64,000 nt of DNA, taken from Stichopus chloronotus (Eukaryota > Echinodermata > Holothuroidea > Aspidochirotida > Stichopodidae). Position 1 is the first letter of the stretch; every line of letters starts with the position of its first letter. This document shows, piece by piece, positions 17,511 to 31,000 of the stretch. Where the stretch lies: positions 1-64,000 of the forward strand of contig CM037849.1 in NCBI GenBank assembly GCA_021234535.1, read 5' to 3'. The notes beneath the pieces are model-generated. The model worked only from the letters and a program-made list of their open reading frames with translations, had not been told where the DNA came from and searched no databases. Both the position numbers and the translations under genes were made by a program.

Positions 17511-18385
17511 AATTTTACATGTGTGCTCGAATCATTTGTAAAGTTTAAGTGAAGATTAAATATTATTGTGGGGTATTAGATGCTTGGATATATATTCATT
17601 CGCCAGACAATTTGACACCTTAAGACTACCATAAACACTAAGTTATACACCACCGTATTGTTTGACATTGATGTGTTAAGTCTGAGTGTATGACATGACG
17701 CCTTATACACGCCCCGTACACATTTGGGACTCGTAACGCGCAACCGAGTGACGTTGAAATTTTATTAGCTTTACATAGCTTCGTGAGTCTATTTGTCCTT
17801 GTACACAGCTACGTGAGAATTAAACCATCACTAAATGAGACATGAAGATGAGGACCAATTCTGAAAGAAATAGGAAGAGACTGGAAGCAACGTCCGCCAG
17901 GCTACTTTGCCTCTTTTACTTCTATGTCTATTTATCTCTTAGTTGCTTTATCATATTGAGCTTTTACTTCGTGACGCCTCTGCAACTTTGTTCCTTTTAT
18001 GCGACTCACTTGCTTCTTTCATTTTAGTTTGGCTGAAAAAGGTTGAAATAAATAACCGGTACCTCCCAGGCCCGGTGCTGTATATCTTTTTTAGCATGTA
18101 GTTAAAACATATTTAATTTTCAGGTCGTGTCTCACATTTTATCCGACACTGGAGACGTATGGTTGCTTGAACGCCATCAAGCACACTGTGCAAGTGGCTG
18201 ATATATCTACATACACTGAGTTGATTGGCAACGTGACCAGTATTGTCCTACTACGCCAGTACGGTAGTTCACGGAATAATGCCGTAGGCTCATACTGTAC
18301 GGAATACGTGTACAGTAGTTCACAGTCACAGTAGATCACTCGTGGTTATTGCAGCTTTCCATTTTCGCGCCTTTTCATAACTCGT

Positions 18386-18700
18386 GAATATGAATTTCAG
18401 ATATCTCAAAGTGAAGTTAAGATATCTGACAATCAGTTTCAGATATCTAAAATTCAGTTTCAGATATCTCGAACTGAATTTTAGATATCTCTAATTAAAT
18501 TTAAGACGTCTAAAACAGACTTCTAGATGTCTCAAATTGAATTTAAAATATCTCGAATTGAAGTTCAGACATCTGAAATAGAATTTCAGATAGGCCCTAT
18601 CTTTCATTCAATTCCAGATACCTCGAACTGAATTTCAGATATATGAATTTCAATTTAAGATGGCTACAATGACAGCCAATTAGAGATATCTGAAATTCCT
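18386..18700. repeat. Degenerate ~20-bp tandem repeat containing AGATATCT
   Basis: About a dozen diverged units of the form TGAATTTCAGATATCTCGAA. Each unit carries the palindrome AGATATCT (an EcoRV-like core) or a variant of it. The unit is itself nearly palindromic, so the array can fold in many registers. No coding capacity. Confidence 0.85.
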
Positions 18701-20990
18701 GATTAAATATTATAATGGCTTTCCATACACACCAATAATGTTGACATATCGTTTAGCGTCTTCACATTTAATCCAGGGGTTCGTTACTTCGCTTTCAAAG
18801 GAAACGTGGTTATTTACAAACATCAAATTTTGTTTGTTTTCGCCTTTCTTTTTGGTTTGCAACAGTTAAAAGCCAAACAAAGACGCAACACATGCAAGTT
18901 TAAATCTTCCACTGCGCTTACACGAGGAATTAAAAAACTATGTAAACTTTTATAGACAGCTGTTAAATTTGAACTATTTCCTTTTGAATACGGTGCGTAT
19001 GTGTTTATTCTGTAAAGCCGATCTGATGGTCTTTGTGTTGGACTGTTTTATAGAGACTTTGTGTCAACTACTTATCTCTTCCCATATTGGAAGAAAGGGG
19101 GAAAAGAAGTAACCGTGGTTTTTAAATGCTTTTCCTAATTTACAAACAATTGAGTTCCTCAGTTTTCCGATATATGCAAAACTTGACTTAGTGTCCACTT
19201 ATTGTCTGGCAGTGTCAGGTATCGAATTGCGTTTCCACCAAATATCTTAAATTTTAATTTAGTAATGAGAACTTTTATTGTGCTCTCTATTCATATTTCC
19301 GTTGTTTTCGCTCTGCTTCTTCCTTATAATTAAATTAAAATAAAATTTCAAGTGTCTATGAAGTGTCTCTTCTCTTTGGTCAACCCATCTTTCCAGAAAA
19401 AAAAAAAAAAAAGAAAGAAAAAACGACAATAACTGGCAGTCATGACTAGCACAGCCATAACACAGCGGTTCTCTGTGATAAGTGACAACTCAAATGTGGG
19501 TCGCCAGATGTTTTCTGTTGGGTTGCAAGCATGCAGAGGCCGAATCAAAGGGGGGCGGGGGGCTTTACAAATTTCTGGATCCGTAAAGAGAGAAGTTGCC
19601 TTGTTTTCGCACGTAAATTAAACGCCTCGGAAGATAATACCATGAATATCCCGGTTAACGCCACGATCCCCTCAAATTTTCGAATTTGGCCTTTTCTGAT
19701 TTTTCTTTCACCCTAACAGAAAGAAAAACAAGACAGCTTCAGAAGTAATGACAGTGGTCGGATTCAGAGGAATACTTCCTTTACCTCCCTCTACCAAGGA
19801 TCAATTAGGTTATTTTATTTTATTTTTTTTATAAATACACAGCTTTCTTTCACCAAATACTACAATTACCGATACCCACCAAGGAGCGACGACTTGAGTA
19901 GTATGTTTTTGATACACGAGTGAAACCTGTACTGTTGCATATTTATTGTGTAAGGGCTTATAGTAAGAACCGTTAATTTTCAACTATGATTTCTGTTTTT
20001 TTTTACTGTTTTCATGACAACCCCGTAGGTTTCAAAGTACAGTAGTTACTGTCATTTTCCTTCATTGAAAGACGTAGTCCGTCCATGTACAGCCTCGCGT
20101 GTACATTTAAGTATAAAGAAAAAGTTAAGATCAAACATAATCTTATCCTTATAGCTAAATACGTGTCGCTATGATATTCATATTCTGGAATTTACTCCCT
20201 TCTTTTGTAGTATTGGCCTAGTGATGGGAATAAAAGCTAATGGTCACAGCTAAGAGCAAGTTGACAAAAAGTCATGATCGACGAACCGGTCACCCAAACT
20301 ATTGTTTCCGAAAATTAGTGGAATATTAAAATTAAGTGTAATTTGTAGGAGAAAATTAACCGTTTGTAAATGTACCGGTGGGGGATGCCCCCATTTTCTC
20401 AATTATTGATAGTGGGACGACACCATCGGTATAGCACTGGGGGAAACGGAGAAGTTAACCCCCCCCCCCCCCCCACTCCCGTCATGTTTTGACCCGAAAA
20501 GATCAATTTGCTTGAAAACCTATTTAAGAGGCATTTATTTTTATTGGATGGGGTGAGGCGGAGAATAAACAAAAACAATGGTCTCGGAAATGCGATTTCC
20601 GGTGATCTGGAAGGGTTTTTTTGGCTAAAACTTTCCCCTTGCCCTCAGTGCAATACCGATGTATTAACTAAATGGCGATTCCCCTTTCACAAAGTAACAA
20701 GACAGCAGACCTGTCTGTATACCGCCCATCCCCCTACCGTCTCACGTACTTGTAAAACTATGCGTGTCTATTTGGGTGGAAGCCTATTTACTTGACAGCG
20801 AAGTCACGGAGTGACGGGATAGTCAGAAATGTCACATTAGAAGAACCTCGGACATGAGAACGAAAGTCATTAGACATGCCTCTTTTATCCTCCCCCTCCC
20901 CCCCCCCCCCCACCTCATATGTAAGGACAAACCAAAATCACAAGAAATTCCCAGCATTGTGCTTACAGGTAGAGTGGTATACAAGGTAAC
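18701..20990. other. Intergenic, no gene recognised
   Basis: AT-rich sequence with a poly(A) run near 19398-19412 and C tracts near 20460-20475 and 20890-20911. No supported gene. Confidence 0.5.
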
Positions 20991-21003
20991 CGGTCGTATG
21001 GCT

Positions 21004-21105
21004 AACTTGCAAATTCGCCCGAGAATTACAAGTTCGCCCCACGCTGTTTATCAATTCGCCCAGATCTACCAGTTCGCCCCCACGCGCAGACCAGTTCGCC
21101 CCCCT
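21004..21105 (+). repeat. AGTTCGCCCC motif cluster, left
   Basis: About five spaced occurrences of (A/C)(A/G)TTCGCCC(C) in 100 bp, separated by unique 10 to 15-bp spacers. A second cluster in the opposite orientation lies at 21650-21765. Confidence 0.7.
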
Positions 21106-21649
21106 ACCCTGTAACTGTAAATTTACGGTATTATGTTGGTAGTAATAGTGTTAAGGTGCTTTTACCTTTCGTGTTTTCGGTCTCTTGTGTTCATTGCGTT
21201 GTTCATGTGTTTTCTCTCTTTTTTTTCAGCTCGACACCTGATTGGTTGTGAGCATAGTTAATTGAATGAGTGCGTATACATGCTGGGTAGTACATTCAGA
21301 GTGTGCTAGTTTGGGTCGGAATTTCACCTGATAGAGTCCTATACTATCCTCAAAATTTAAATAATCACGTTTCACTTGACAAGTGTATTTAGGTCATTTG
21401 GATAAAATGTTACTCAAAACAAGTATCTTAAAAATGACTGGTGGTCAACTAGCACAAAATCGTCTGAACGCTGTCATTTTCTATAAATAGTGGAGGTATT
21501 CTAGTTAAAATTTTCACCATTTCCAGACCTTGCCGACATTCCCCTTCCTTTTGCTATCGTAAAAACGTTTTGCTGTCATGAAAATTGCAGTTGAAACTAT
21601 CACAACAGCATTTGATGTCAGTTAGTTCACGGAAGGGGTGGGGCAACTG

Positions 21650-21765
21650 GTAGGTGTTTGAGGGAGGGACGACTTTCACTTGGGGCGAACTTCCAAGGAA
21701 GCGAAACGACTGGGGCGAACTGGTGGGGGGAGAACTTGCAAGGGGCGAAACGACTGTAACCGTAT
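21650..21765 (-). repeat. AGTTCGCCCC motif cluster, right (inverted)
   Basis: Four or five copies of GGGGCGAA(C/A)(T/C) on the plus strand, the reverse complement of the 21.0-kb motif. The two clusters flank ~550 bp in inverted orientation and could be terminal or subterminal repeats of one non-autonomous element. Confidence 0.65.
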
Positions 21766-22859
21766 ACATCACATTCACACTTGAGTCTAGTGTCAAAAAA
21801 AAAAAAAACGCTGGAATCATGCGAAACAGGGAAATTTGTGGTGCATATTTCCATAGTTCCATTTCTTTCATTAAGAAAAAGTATCATCTTTAATTAAAAA
21901 AGAGGTCATAGATACTTCTTTCTGTCCTTTTACAGCTTTGTTGCCAACATGATTATGTCAACAGATATTATCAGTATACATGGAAAATGAAGATTATATG
22001 GAAAACAAATACAATAAAATTAAAATTTACCAAAACATCAAATCAATGGGACTGATCATATAAGATTGTCAAGCTGTTTCTCATTTTTTCCCCCTCCCTT
22101 TTGGCCCTCCTGGACAGGCTTGCAATCCAGTGAGAAAACATTTAACTAGAGTTAAAAACATACCAAGGTGACTTCAACTTTTTCTATAGCGCTGAGGGGG
22201 GGGGGGGGGAATGAAATGGGAACATAAGTTACCAAAAAAAAAAACCCCTCAAAATGGCACTGTAAGGTCGACCCTTAGTAGGAAATTAAAAGGCGGAGGG
22301 TTTTCAGACCTCCTTTGTTTCAAACGATTTCGATCAGAGATCGCACTGACACGTTTACACATTATGAAATGTCTATTTCTTACATTTAGAAGAGATACAT
22401 TAGTTCCTCCCCCCCCCCCCCCCCCGCCCTTGCACTGATGTCACATAATAACAAGCAAATGCGACCTCAATGAGGATAAACACACAGTATATATGGCTAC
22501 GCTAGGCACATGAAGATCAAAATGGCAGAGACGCAAGGGCACGTGCTAAACTGGTAGCCTATCCTAAAAGAGGGCGCTTCACTGTATCACTAAGATGTGA
22601 CATGCAAGGTGTCTACCACCTAGTCTGTTATGAATGGAATATTCAACCAATGGACAACAAAACAAATGAGCAGTTTCTATGACTACCGCAATCAACTGGG
22701 GACTGGAGAGACAGACTAAGACCTTAAGAGTAAATTCTAAGACACAAGATCCTGACAATGTTAGAACAAAATTCAGTTCACACATGAAGTGGTTCGATCA
22801 TGATGAGTAATTCATTGGGGAAATTATGATAGCAGTTATTGGGAAGATGAAAAGAAATT

Positions 22860-23310
22860 TGAGAAAAAATCCCTTGCATGATAAAATATAGAATAAACTT
22901 CCACATTCTGCAATTCATCGGAGTGGGACAACTATGAGAGCAGTGGTTGGAAAGCAGAAATTTTATGAAATCCCTTACATCATTGAAAATATAGTTCTGT
23001 CTCACAGTGCGAGAAAAATCCTTTACGTGACTGAAAATATAGCTTTGTCTCTTGGTGAAGAAATCCCTCACATGATTGAAAATATACTTTTGTCTCAAGG
23101 TGAAGAAATTTGACAAAATCCCTTACATGACTGAAAATACAGTTCCGTCTCACAGTGGAGAAATTTGAAGATATCCATTACATGATAAAATACAGAATAC
23201 ATCTCACAGTGTGCAATATTTGGTATGATGGCAGTAGTTGGAGTAATAAAATAAAATTTCAAGAAATCCCTTCAATGATAAAAAATAGCTCACAGTGTGC
23301 AATACTTGGC
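22860..23310. repeat. Degenerate ~50 to 60-bp tandem repeat
   Basis: Several diverged units each contain AATCCCTTACATGAT, GAAAATATAG and TTTGTCTCACAGTG. The spacing varies because of deletions. No coding capacity; the minus-strand reading frame at 22778-23116 is a product of the repeat. Confidence 0.75.
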
Positions 23311-23529
23311 ATGTTATTGTGACAATTACTTAATACTTTTCAACACATAAAAACAACATTCAGTGTTTGCTGTGACATACTTGGCATACTTAAATTTCCG
23401 GTGATGTACGTTGAGCTGGTAGACATTTGCCAGATGCATCCTTACCAAACCCATACAGTGTGGTCCAATACTCAACCATGTCAAAAGCGACTCTCAGTGA
23501 AATGACAGAAGCAGGGTAATACGTACATG

Positions 23530-23890
23530 ATTAACCACTGAAGTGTAACCCTGCGAGAGTATTATCTAAATATCAGGGTGACACTTGCAGGTTTTGACTA
23601 TGGAAGAATTACCCTAAGAAGGTAGTACCTGGAGAGGGTAAATGTCTCCATATCAGGCTAATTATTATTTCATAATTAAACCGTGGTTGTATTACACTAT
23701 CAACGTGGTCCCCCGCGAGGGCAATATCTCCATGTGAGGGTATTTCTTGGATGGTTTTGTGTTACACTAGGAAGGTAGTACCCTGAGGGTAGTACCCTTT
23801 AACAATACCCTACAAGGGTATCAATCTGCAAGGGTAATGTCTCCACATCAGGGTAAGCCTTGCATGGTGTCACCATGGCAATATTACCAT
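23530..23890. repeat. Degenerate repeat with GGGTAATGTCTCCATATCA motif
   Basis: Repeated short motifs (AGGTAGTACC, GAGGGTAATGTCTCC, ATCAGGGTAA) recur four to five times with variable spacing. It directly follows the 22.9-23.3 kb array but has a different unit. Confidence 0.65.
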
Positions 23891-26800
23891 CAGAAGGTGG
23901 CAATACCATCGCATAAACCCTTCATGAGAGTCTTGCTTCCACTGAATAGGATCTACTGATTTGAGAGTTTTCATCTACACCGCAGTGGCAATCCTGTCAA
24001 GTGTGGCAATATCAAGTAAAACTCACAGCTGATCAGTACTGGCAGATCTGACCAACCCCAGGAGGTTTTAACTTAAAGGCGATAGTTTAGGAAAGGTTTT
24101 ACATATTCTTACTTGCCATCTTCATCACACATAATTAAAAAAAAAGGAAACAGTCTTGCAAAGATTTTGAATCTTAGACAACAGCTGGGCAACCAAACGT
24201 TTGACCAGAACATTCTTGCCATTAACAAGCGAGGTTTGGTTGGTGTTTGGGCTTTTCCAATGGGAAGGTTTTTCAAGATCATATGTAATGTTCACCAATC
24301 AGGGAGCAAGCGGGGACTGCAAACTGTAATTGAAACAAAAAAGAAAGAAAAGAGGAAGAAAAGAAAAGAATCCTTAAAACAAAACAATGTCCTTAAAGCA
24401 ATGTCAGAAGACTGCTGGTCTATATACATCATAAGAAATGCTTCAGGGGAACCAAATATAATTGAATTCTTCTACTAAAGAATAGGATCTAAGCCACCAT
24501 GTTGACAACAAGTTTTACAGTACTAGTATGATAAACGATAAGATACCACGGATAATGAAAGCAACTTGATTTGTGATCTTTGAAAGCTAATTGATAAATA
24601 TAAGCTGCAAAATATAATAAAGCATTTTTCTTTTATCTTAATTCATTACCATTCATAAACAAGGTGAACAAAAGTAACTTCAAAGAGGATTGGCTATATT
24701 TAGATAATATTTGCACATGATTGAAATGATACAGAAAGATGAGAAAAATGTAGCGAAAATGACTTTAACAAGGAAGGTGAAACTCCATCCTAGTCGCATG
24801 TTTACAAGGTCAGGCATAAGTAACACACTCAAATCGTGGAGAATGCATGACAAGAGAATGAAAATAATGTGATGACCAAAACCATGCATATATATTACAA
24901 AATCAATCCTTTGCTAAAGACAAACAGCAACGTCTAAATATGACGAGAAAATAAAGTCCTCCATAAAAGGAAATTTTATCTCATAAAAAAAATAGCACAG
25001 ATTAAGAAGAATAAATATTTTACAAAAACATATCTGCAAGGTGAATTTCTCTGGTGGACAATTTAAGGACGGATTGTTTGTGCACTCTTAGTCACAAGAA
25101 AAAAAGACTGTCTTCTAAGAGGACAAAAACGGCAGAAAAAACGAGTTACATAAAAATAATGTCAAAAATTGTAAAATATCAACTATTATACATTCTGCAG
25201 AAAGAGACTGAATTGTTTACTCTTTCCACTTAGGTACTAGCCATGTAATATTTTATGGTCCCTGACTTAAACTGTTGTCCTTTCTGTTTTACCTGTGATT
25301 CACTCAATAAGAGTGCTTTATCTCTTCCAGACGTTTTTTTCAGAACAGAGACTGTAATATTGCGTTAAAAACAATTAAGCTCTCAGAATTTATAATGATT
25401 AGTTAACAAAATCAAAGAGAAAATAAAGAGACAGATGGTTCTAGTTAGTCAGATAGTAGCAGGGATTGCCAACATGTTCAACACTTGGCCATCAGTTGAA
25501 CACGATTGCCAAGATGTGTCAGCTTTCATGTTCAAGCTGCGATAATTACAAGATCACTCGTCCAAGGAGGACGGTAGCGAGTGATATCGACGTTCTGATT
25601 TACGACCTCAAACCTTCGTGTACGTGACCCACGAGAGGCCAAAACAGCTTGACATGCATCTTACCGCAACGTCCTTCGCGGACAGTTCGACGGTGAAAAC
25701 ACGTCCCCAACAGTGAGGTGTTTTGGTTAAGAGGTATCTACGTAAGTTGTGATTCAGACACTCACAGACTGGCAAAGAAGGTGTCCAGACTCTTTACTTG
25801 GGGGTGATTTTAAAGATAAATGCATATCATGTACAAAATCAACGTGTAAAATCGCCATCTCTGATTAAACAAAATAATGAAGCTAGTGAGAACAAAAAAG
25901 TGACCAGTTTTCATTCTCCTTTTTGTTTTCGTTTCTTTACCGGTTGCTTTAAACAATCGAGACTGTTAGAATACTGACAAACCAAAAAAGAATCCTAAAA
26001 CTGTTTTATGAGTAGGATCAGCATCCAGGTAAAGTTTGATCACTATCAGCAGGAGTAAACATCTAGGGCAAAGTTGAGCAGTTGGGATATATTCGTCTAA
26101 GGAGAACAATACCCTTTGAAAAACACAATTGCATTTGTCTTTCCCCCAGACATCAATCCCCTGGTTCATGTTTACATTTTGAACTGTAACGTTGATTGAA
26201 ACAGTCACAGCATTGTATGTTCAAGAAACAACATCTCTTTTTGTCTCCCCAAGAGTGATTTCCTTTTATAATAATAAACAAATATTTGAAGTAATAGGAA
26301 GAAGGCGTCTGGAACAATATGTAGTCATTCCTCGGCCACACGGCAAATGTACACAAACTTCACGTGTCTATTTGTCGGAATAGGTACAATGGAGGCAACT
26401 GATGACAATGAACCCGGAAGACTATTCATCATGCACTCATTACCTGAACTTGCAGTAACTATTCCATTACCATTGTTTTGCATAATCAATTTCCAATTCA
26501 GCATTTCTTATGCACAAGGTTATTCCAATTCATCGTCTTATTATGATAAGGATTCCAAAAAGGTAGTCTCCATGATTTATTTCTAATTCACCATCACAAA
26601 TGTATAATTCAATATCACCAATGATTAATTCAGCATTACTAATGTATGAATGAGTGTTACTTTACACTTGTATAACATTCAGGCGTGACCAAACAAATAT
26701 CCCAGACAGATCCCCCCAGAAAAGACCTGGGGGGTCCAGGGGAAATTTTCTGGCAAGCATGTTCAACACAGGTTTCCCTGTTTAATATCTAAATTTAAAG

Positions 26801-27521
26801 ACTCATCCCCTTATGTGCTGATACATTTTAAAAGACAATCTTCCGAAGGTGGATACATGAATAATATTCAAGAGGTGTGACAAAATACCCGTGAATTTTG
26901 CTGAGCAACTCAATGAGTCCCTCGAAGTTTGACACAGATGTTCTTATTTTTTACACAGATTTCAACTTTTGCTTTGCCCTAGTTGAAACTGACTATGTCC
27001 AGTCAGAAAAGACGTTTCTACCCTCTTTCTGAAATGAGAAGCTCACCCCCAAACGATCCCACCAATTGGTTGAGTAAGAAATCATAGGAAAGGAAAGGGA
27101 TTTAACTTGTTTTCCTTGCCTCTAATTGCAACATTTCTTCCAAAAATTTCACTATTTTAGAGAGAATACAGGAGCCAATCAACTGACATAATTTTCTCAT
27201 CTTCCTGATGTAGTTTTCACATAATTTTTGTCAACTGTCCCTTATGATCCCTGACCAACCTTACGCTTGGCTTGCCCATTGTAGAGATTTATTAAATGAA
27301 ACATTTAGAAGTACCATCTAAGCCACAGGTACAATTTGTTTGCAACAGTCAAGTGGCACACTAGGGTACATTTCCCCCAAAAAATTTATTTAGAGTACTT
27401 TCTAAATGGGGCCCTGATCTCCACTCTGTATGGCAGAGCCAGTGACTAAAGCATAACAGCAAAACATTTTCTCTAGAATCAATGGCCCCATCCTTAGACA
27501 AACTCACTTCTTTGGGCAAAG
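23891..27521. other. Region downstream of the TIR gene, no gene recognised
   Basis: Lies 3' of the minus-strand TIR/SAM gene. AATAAA hexamers on the minus strand at 27385-27390 and 27288-27293 are candidate poly(A) signals for that gene, about 135 and 230 bp past the ancestral stop codon. A comparatively GC-rich patch at 25540-25720 stands out but shows no reading frame I can identify. Confidence 0.4.
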
Positions 27522-28044
27522 TTACTTCCTGGCATTGAGATGTTTTCGAAGTTTTTCCAGGAGGAGATGGAAGTTCTGCTTGTACAGCTTGTCATTGCTG
27601 AAATCCACCGTTGAGGTACGGGCCAGAATCCTCTTAACATTGGTGGGCCCAACATCCGGCGGCCAGGCCACGAACCTCAGTAGGACGGGGATGATAGGCT
27701 TGCCAAAGGAATCCGCCAGAGCAACGTCCTTCAGGCAGTTCTCTCCGACTGCAAGTACCGCGGCGTTATGCAGGAGACCACGATCGCGGACGACTTCATG
27801 TTGCGATGAAGGTGGACCTGCAGGCCCTCGCTGGGTACAGATGACTGACCGCCGCCATTCCGGAGGCTACTGCCGCTGCTCCCACGCTGTGAATGAGAAA
27901 TGGTGGAACTGGAGTCTGCGAAGCAGGGAATGGCATGGTTCTCCAGCATTCGCCTAATCTCAGCCACTTTACTCTGGGCGTCCCACTGGTAGCTGATGTA
28001 CACCCTCGGATGGATGGTGTCGCCTCCTGCGTACCACGGAGAAC
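27522..28044 (-). pseudogene. Last exon: TIR3 domain, frameshifted
   Basis: The acceptor CATTCGGACCAG precedes 28044 and the exon enters in phase 1. The first TIR strand reads HPRVYISYQWDAQ, followed by a helix (KVAEIRRMLENHAIPCFAD), a Ser-rich loop, and the conserved block KSSAIVVSCITPRYLQSE. There the frame is lost: the sense strand reads GAGAGAAC where GAGAAC would continue as NCLKDVALADSFGKPIIPVL. This is an extra AG at 27741-27744. After the shift the frame is open to a stop at 27522-27524 (last residues HLNARK). The residue aligning with the catalytic glutamate of SARM1-type TIR NADases appears to be Ala in the downstream frame (CLKDVALA). This suggests a scaffold rather than an enzyme; the alignment is by eye. 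Confidence 0.75.
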
Positions 28045-31000
28045 CTGGTCCGAATGACAAGGGAGAGACACACTGTCAAGCAGAGGTTAATTCTTAAAGA
28101 GGGAAATTTAAAAAGAAAGGTTTTTTCAAACAGATGATGCAATGTAATGTAATGTGCACATGCAGTTACTCGTCTTGTGGCCAATGAGATAATCGTTGCA
28201 CTCCTGAGGAGAATCATTGACAAGTTAAGAAATATACTAGCACTTGAGGGAAGAGCTGATGCTTCATAAACCGGAACTATTCACAGAAACAGGAGACAGA
28301 ATTCTTAAGTCAAAGCCCTCTGCTGGGAAGTCGCCTGCCTTGGATACCTCTCACTGGCATTCCAGTTTTAAAAAACAGGGTACACACTTTGAGATTCTCC
28401 TCAGTGGATATGTATCTTCTAAATCCAAATGACATGTTACCTTCACAAAAATGACAATTGCGAGTCTTAAAACATAATTAGGGAAATTTGGTGAATATTG
28501 GTGTCTATCTTCAGGAAGTGTTCTCTTGATTTATCTAGCTACCTTTGACCCCATTCAACCTGAGGTACAGCAAATGATTTCAACCTTGATCATCTATGAC
28601 GCAGACTGCTGTTTATTCACGGACTGACGATGAAGATCTCGAGAAATTTGTGGGTTTTGAAGGTTTTTGAAATTTGATCTCTGTGAAACCTAAATAATCT
28701 TGGTGTCTTTTGTCGAAAGATGGAAGCAAGATCTTGTGTGGCCTATTACACAAGGGCCAGATGTTGAGCCCATGTTTTTGCTGCAATTCTAGGCCTACAC
28801 CTTATCTTTGAAGAACTGTATACAATGAACACAAAGTTCTCAAACTGAAGAATTCACTGGCATTTCAGTAAATTACCTTTGATTTCCTCCCAAGATGAGG
28901 AAACACTAACACTAGTCTGAGAGGCTACTGTATGTTCAGGGTTCTAAAGTGATGCCTGGGGCTTTTGGATAATTTCATCTTTAGAAAACCAGGATTTCTT
29001 GATTCACTCTCAAGACAAAAAAAGTGATGAAAGTGTCAGAATGTCAACTGATGTCGAGCAGATAGAATCCTTATTTGTGGCAAAGTTCACATCAACCTTG
29101 CAACAATATTCGTAGAGACAACCACGTCTGATTTATTTACATCATTCCGAACTTACCTGTCTCCATCTAACTAATGCACGTCCCTCTACCGTGCTAGCAT
29201 AACTACTGGTAACCTTTGACCCCCGCCTTTACCTTCGCCCTAACTGGCAATGAACTAGCTCCTCCTTCCCGAACTACCATCGAAAAGTGCTAGTTGGCCA
29301 TCACTACTACTCTCGGATTTCTGTGAAATTTTCACAATCTCCATTTCTCTAAGGATTTCTACTTTCCTGGATTTATTCCTTGACAACCTCAGACGCTTCT
29401 GGACCACGAATCGTCGATAAGTATCCTTTATTTATCGGGTTTTAGCCGGACTTTTGCCTTCACGGGCCTTTCATTTGGTTAGCCCCCAAAATTTTGTATT
29501 GATGGTAGTTGCGTGAAACTGTGATTAGGTCCTTCCTCCCTTCCCTCCTCCTCTCATGTTCCCTGCCAAAGCAATATCCTTCTCTGTATGAAATGACATT
29601 AGTTATCAATATCAAAGTCTCAAATTTTGCTGTGCACTGCTGGTGAAATATTCATTTGTTAGACTTCTGAGTATGCCCAATTTAGAATGACCCTGCGATT
29701 AAACATTGTGGTTTTGGAAATACTGGTAGGGCCATCTCCCCAATTCTGTGCCTCTCTGTCATCGCAAAAGCAATGTCAGAAGCTCCTTGTCCAATAGTAC
29801 TTAGCCGGTCTCCCTAGGCACAGTAAGTATGGACCAACACACGCCTTAATCGGTCCTTTTCAGTTCAAGTCACAAAAAAGTGTCTGCCAGGGTTAACTGT
29901 GCATAGTTCCATGGTGGTATAGTTCAACAAACTGACATGTAAGGTTCCACTACACTGTATGGATCATTACCAAACAACCCATTCACTTTCAACCTGCTGC
30001 AGGGCTGCTAGGGAGCATCTCTGTGGAACAAGATTCAGGCATGCTTCTTGCTACAGTGACACATAAACTCTGGGAAATCTGGTGCATTCAAATACAAAGT
30101 ATTGCATGGAAAATGTATAATAATTTCTATCCTAGGGGGAAGTTTTAGAAATGGAAAGCAAATATACATTTCCCCAAACTCCCCCAAATTTTCCCAGGAG
30201 GACAAGTTAATTGTCCCCTGCTCCCCCCTCCCCCTAGTAGCTATGCGACCTGCGGAAGGAGGCAAACAGTCTCACCTGACATGGCAGTAAGTTGCTGTAT
30301 GGTCGTAGTCCCTCCATCATCCTGTTCACATAGCTTCTGTTCCAGGGACGATGCCTGAGTACCGTTCTTTCAAACGGTTTGATGTGGTGTTTCCAAGATG
30401 TCGATGCTTTCGTTGTACATCTTACTCTCAAAATCAATAGCCATGCTTTCCCCTGTGAAAAAGGAAAAGAGTTTTGCCCTTGAGCATCAGAATGCTTCCC
30501 ATTTTTTTTTTCTTTTTTCTAAACAAGTCGGTTTCCAAACAAATTTAGCAACAGATGCGTATTGAAGTTGATCCTCTGCAATTCATCCGGACTTTGGAAA
30601 GGATGAGCCTGTGTCAGTAAGGTTTCATCCCAGATAGAAGACAAGGCAGGTTGTCTTGTTGAATCGACAAAAAAGTATCAAAAAAAAAAAAAAAATGTGC
30701 AATCACAAATTAGATTGAGACACCGAGCCCTCAGAGGGATTCAAACATGCCAATCTTTGTGTCAGGTCAGATAAGTTTCACACAAATGTGACGCAGAAAT
30801 ACATTTTTCAAGATCACGTTTACACATATGCATACAGTTTTGGTGGTCATGTAATGTGTGCACGGTACATACATCCGGTAAGTTGGTTTGATTTTTTTTC
30901 ATTTGGATTCAAAATTTTGCACACAGATGAGAAAAACCAACAACAGCTGTACACAAAATCATGTGTAGTGTGTTCACCTGTCACCAGTGTTTTCTTTTCT

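Larger units (their letters stand above)
14332..18385. other. Intergenic, poly(C)/poly(G) rich, no gene recognised
   Basis: Contains C tracts at ~15094-15108 and ~15322-15340, a long G tract at ~17096-17112 and a degenerate TTA-rich stretch at 17375-17510. No reading frame or RNA gene can be supported. A partial MITE copy lies at 16185-16330. Confidence 0.5.
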
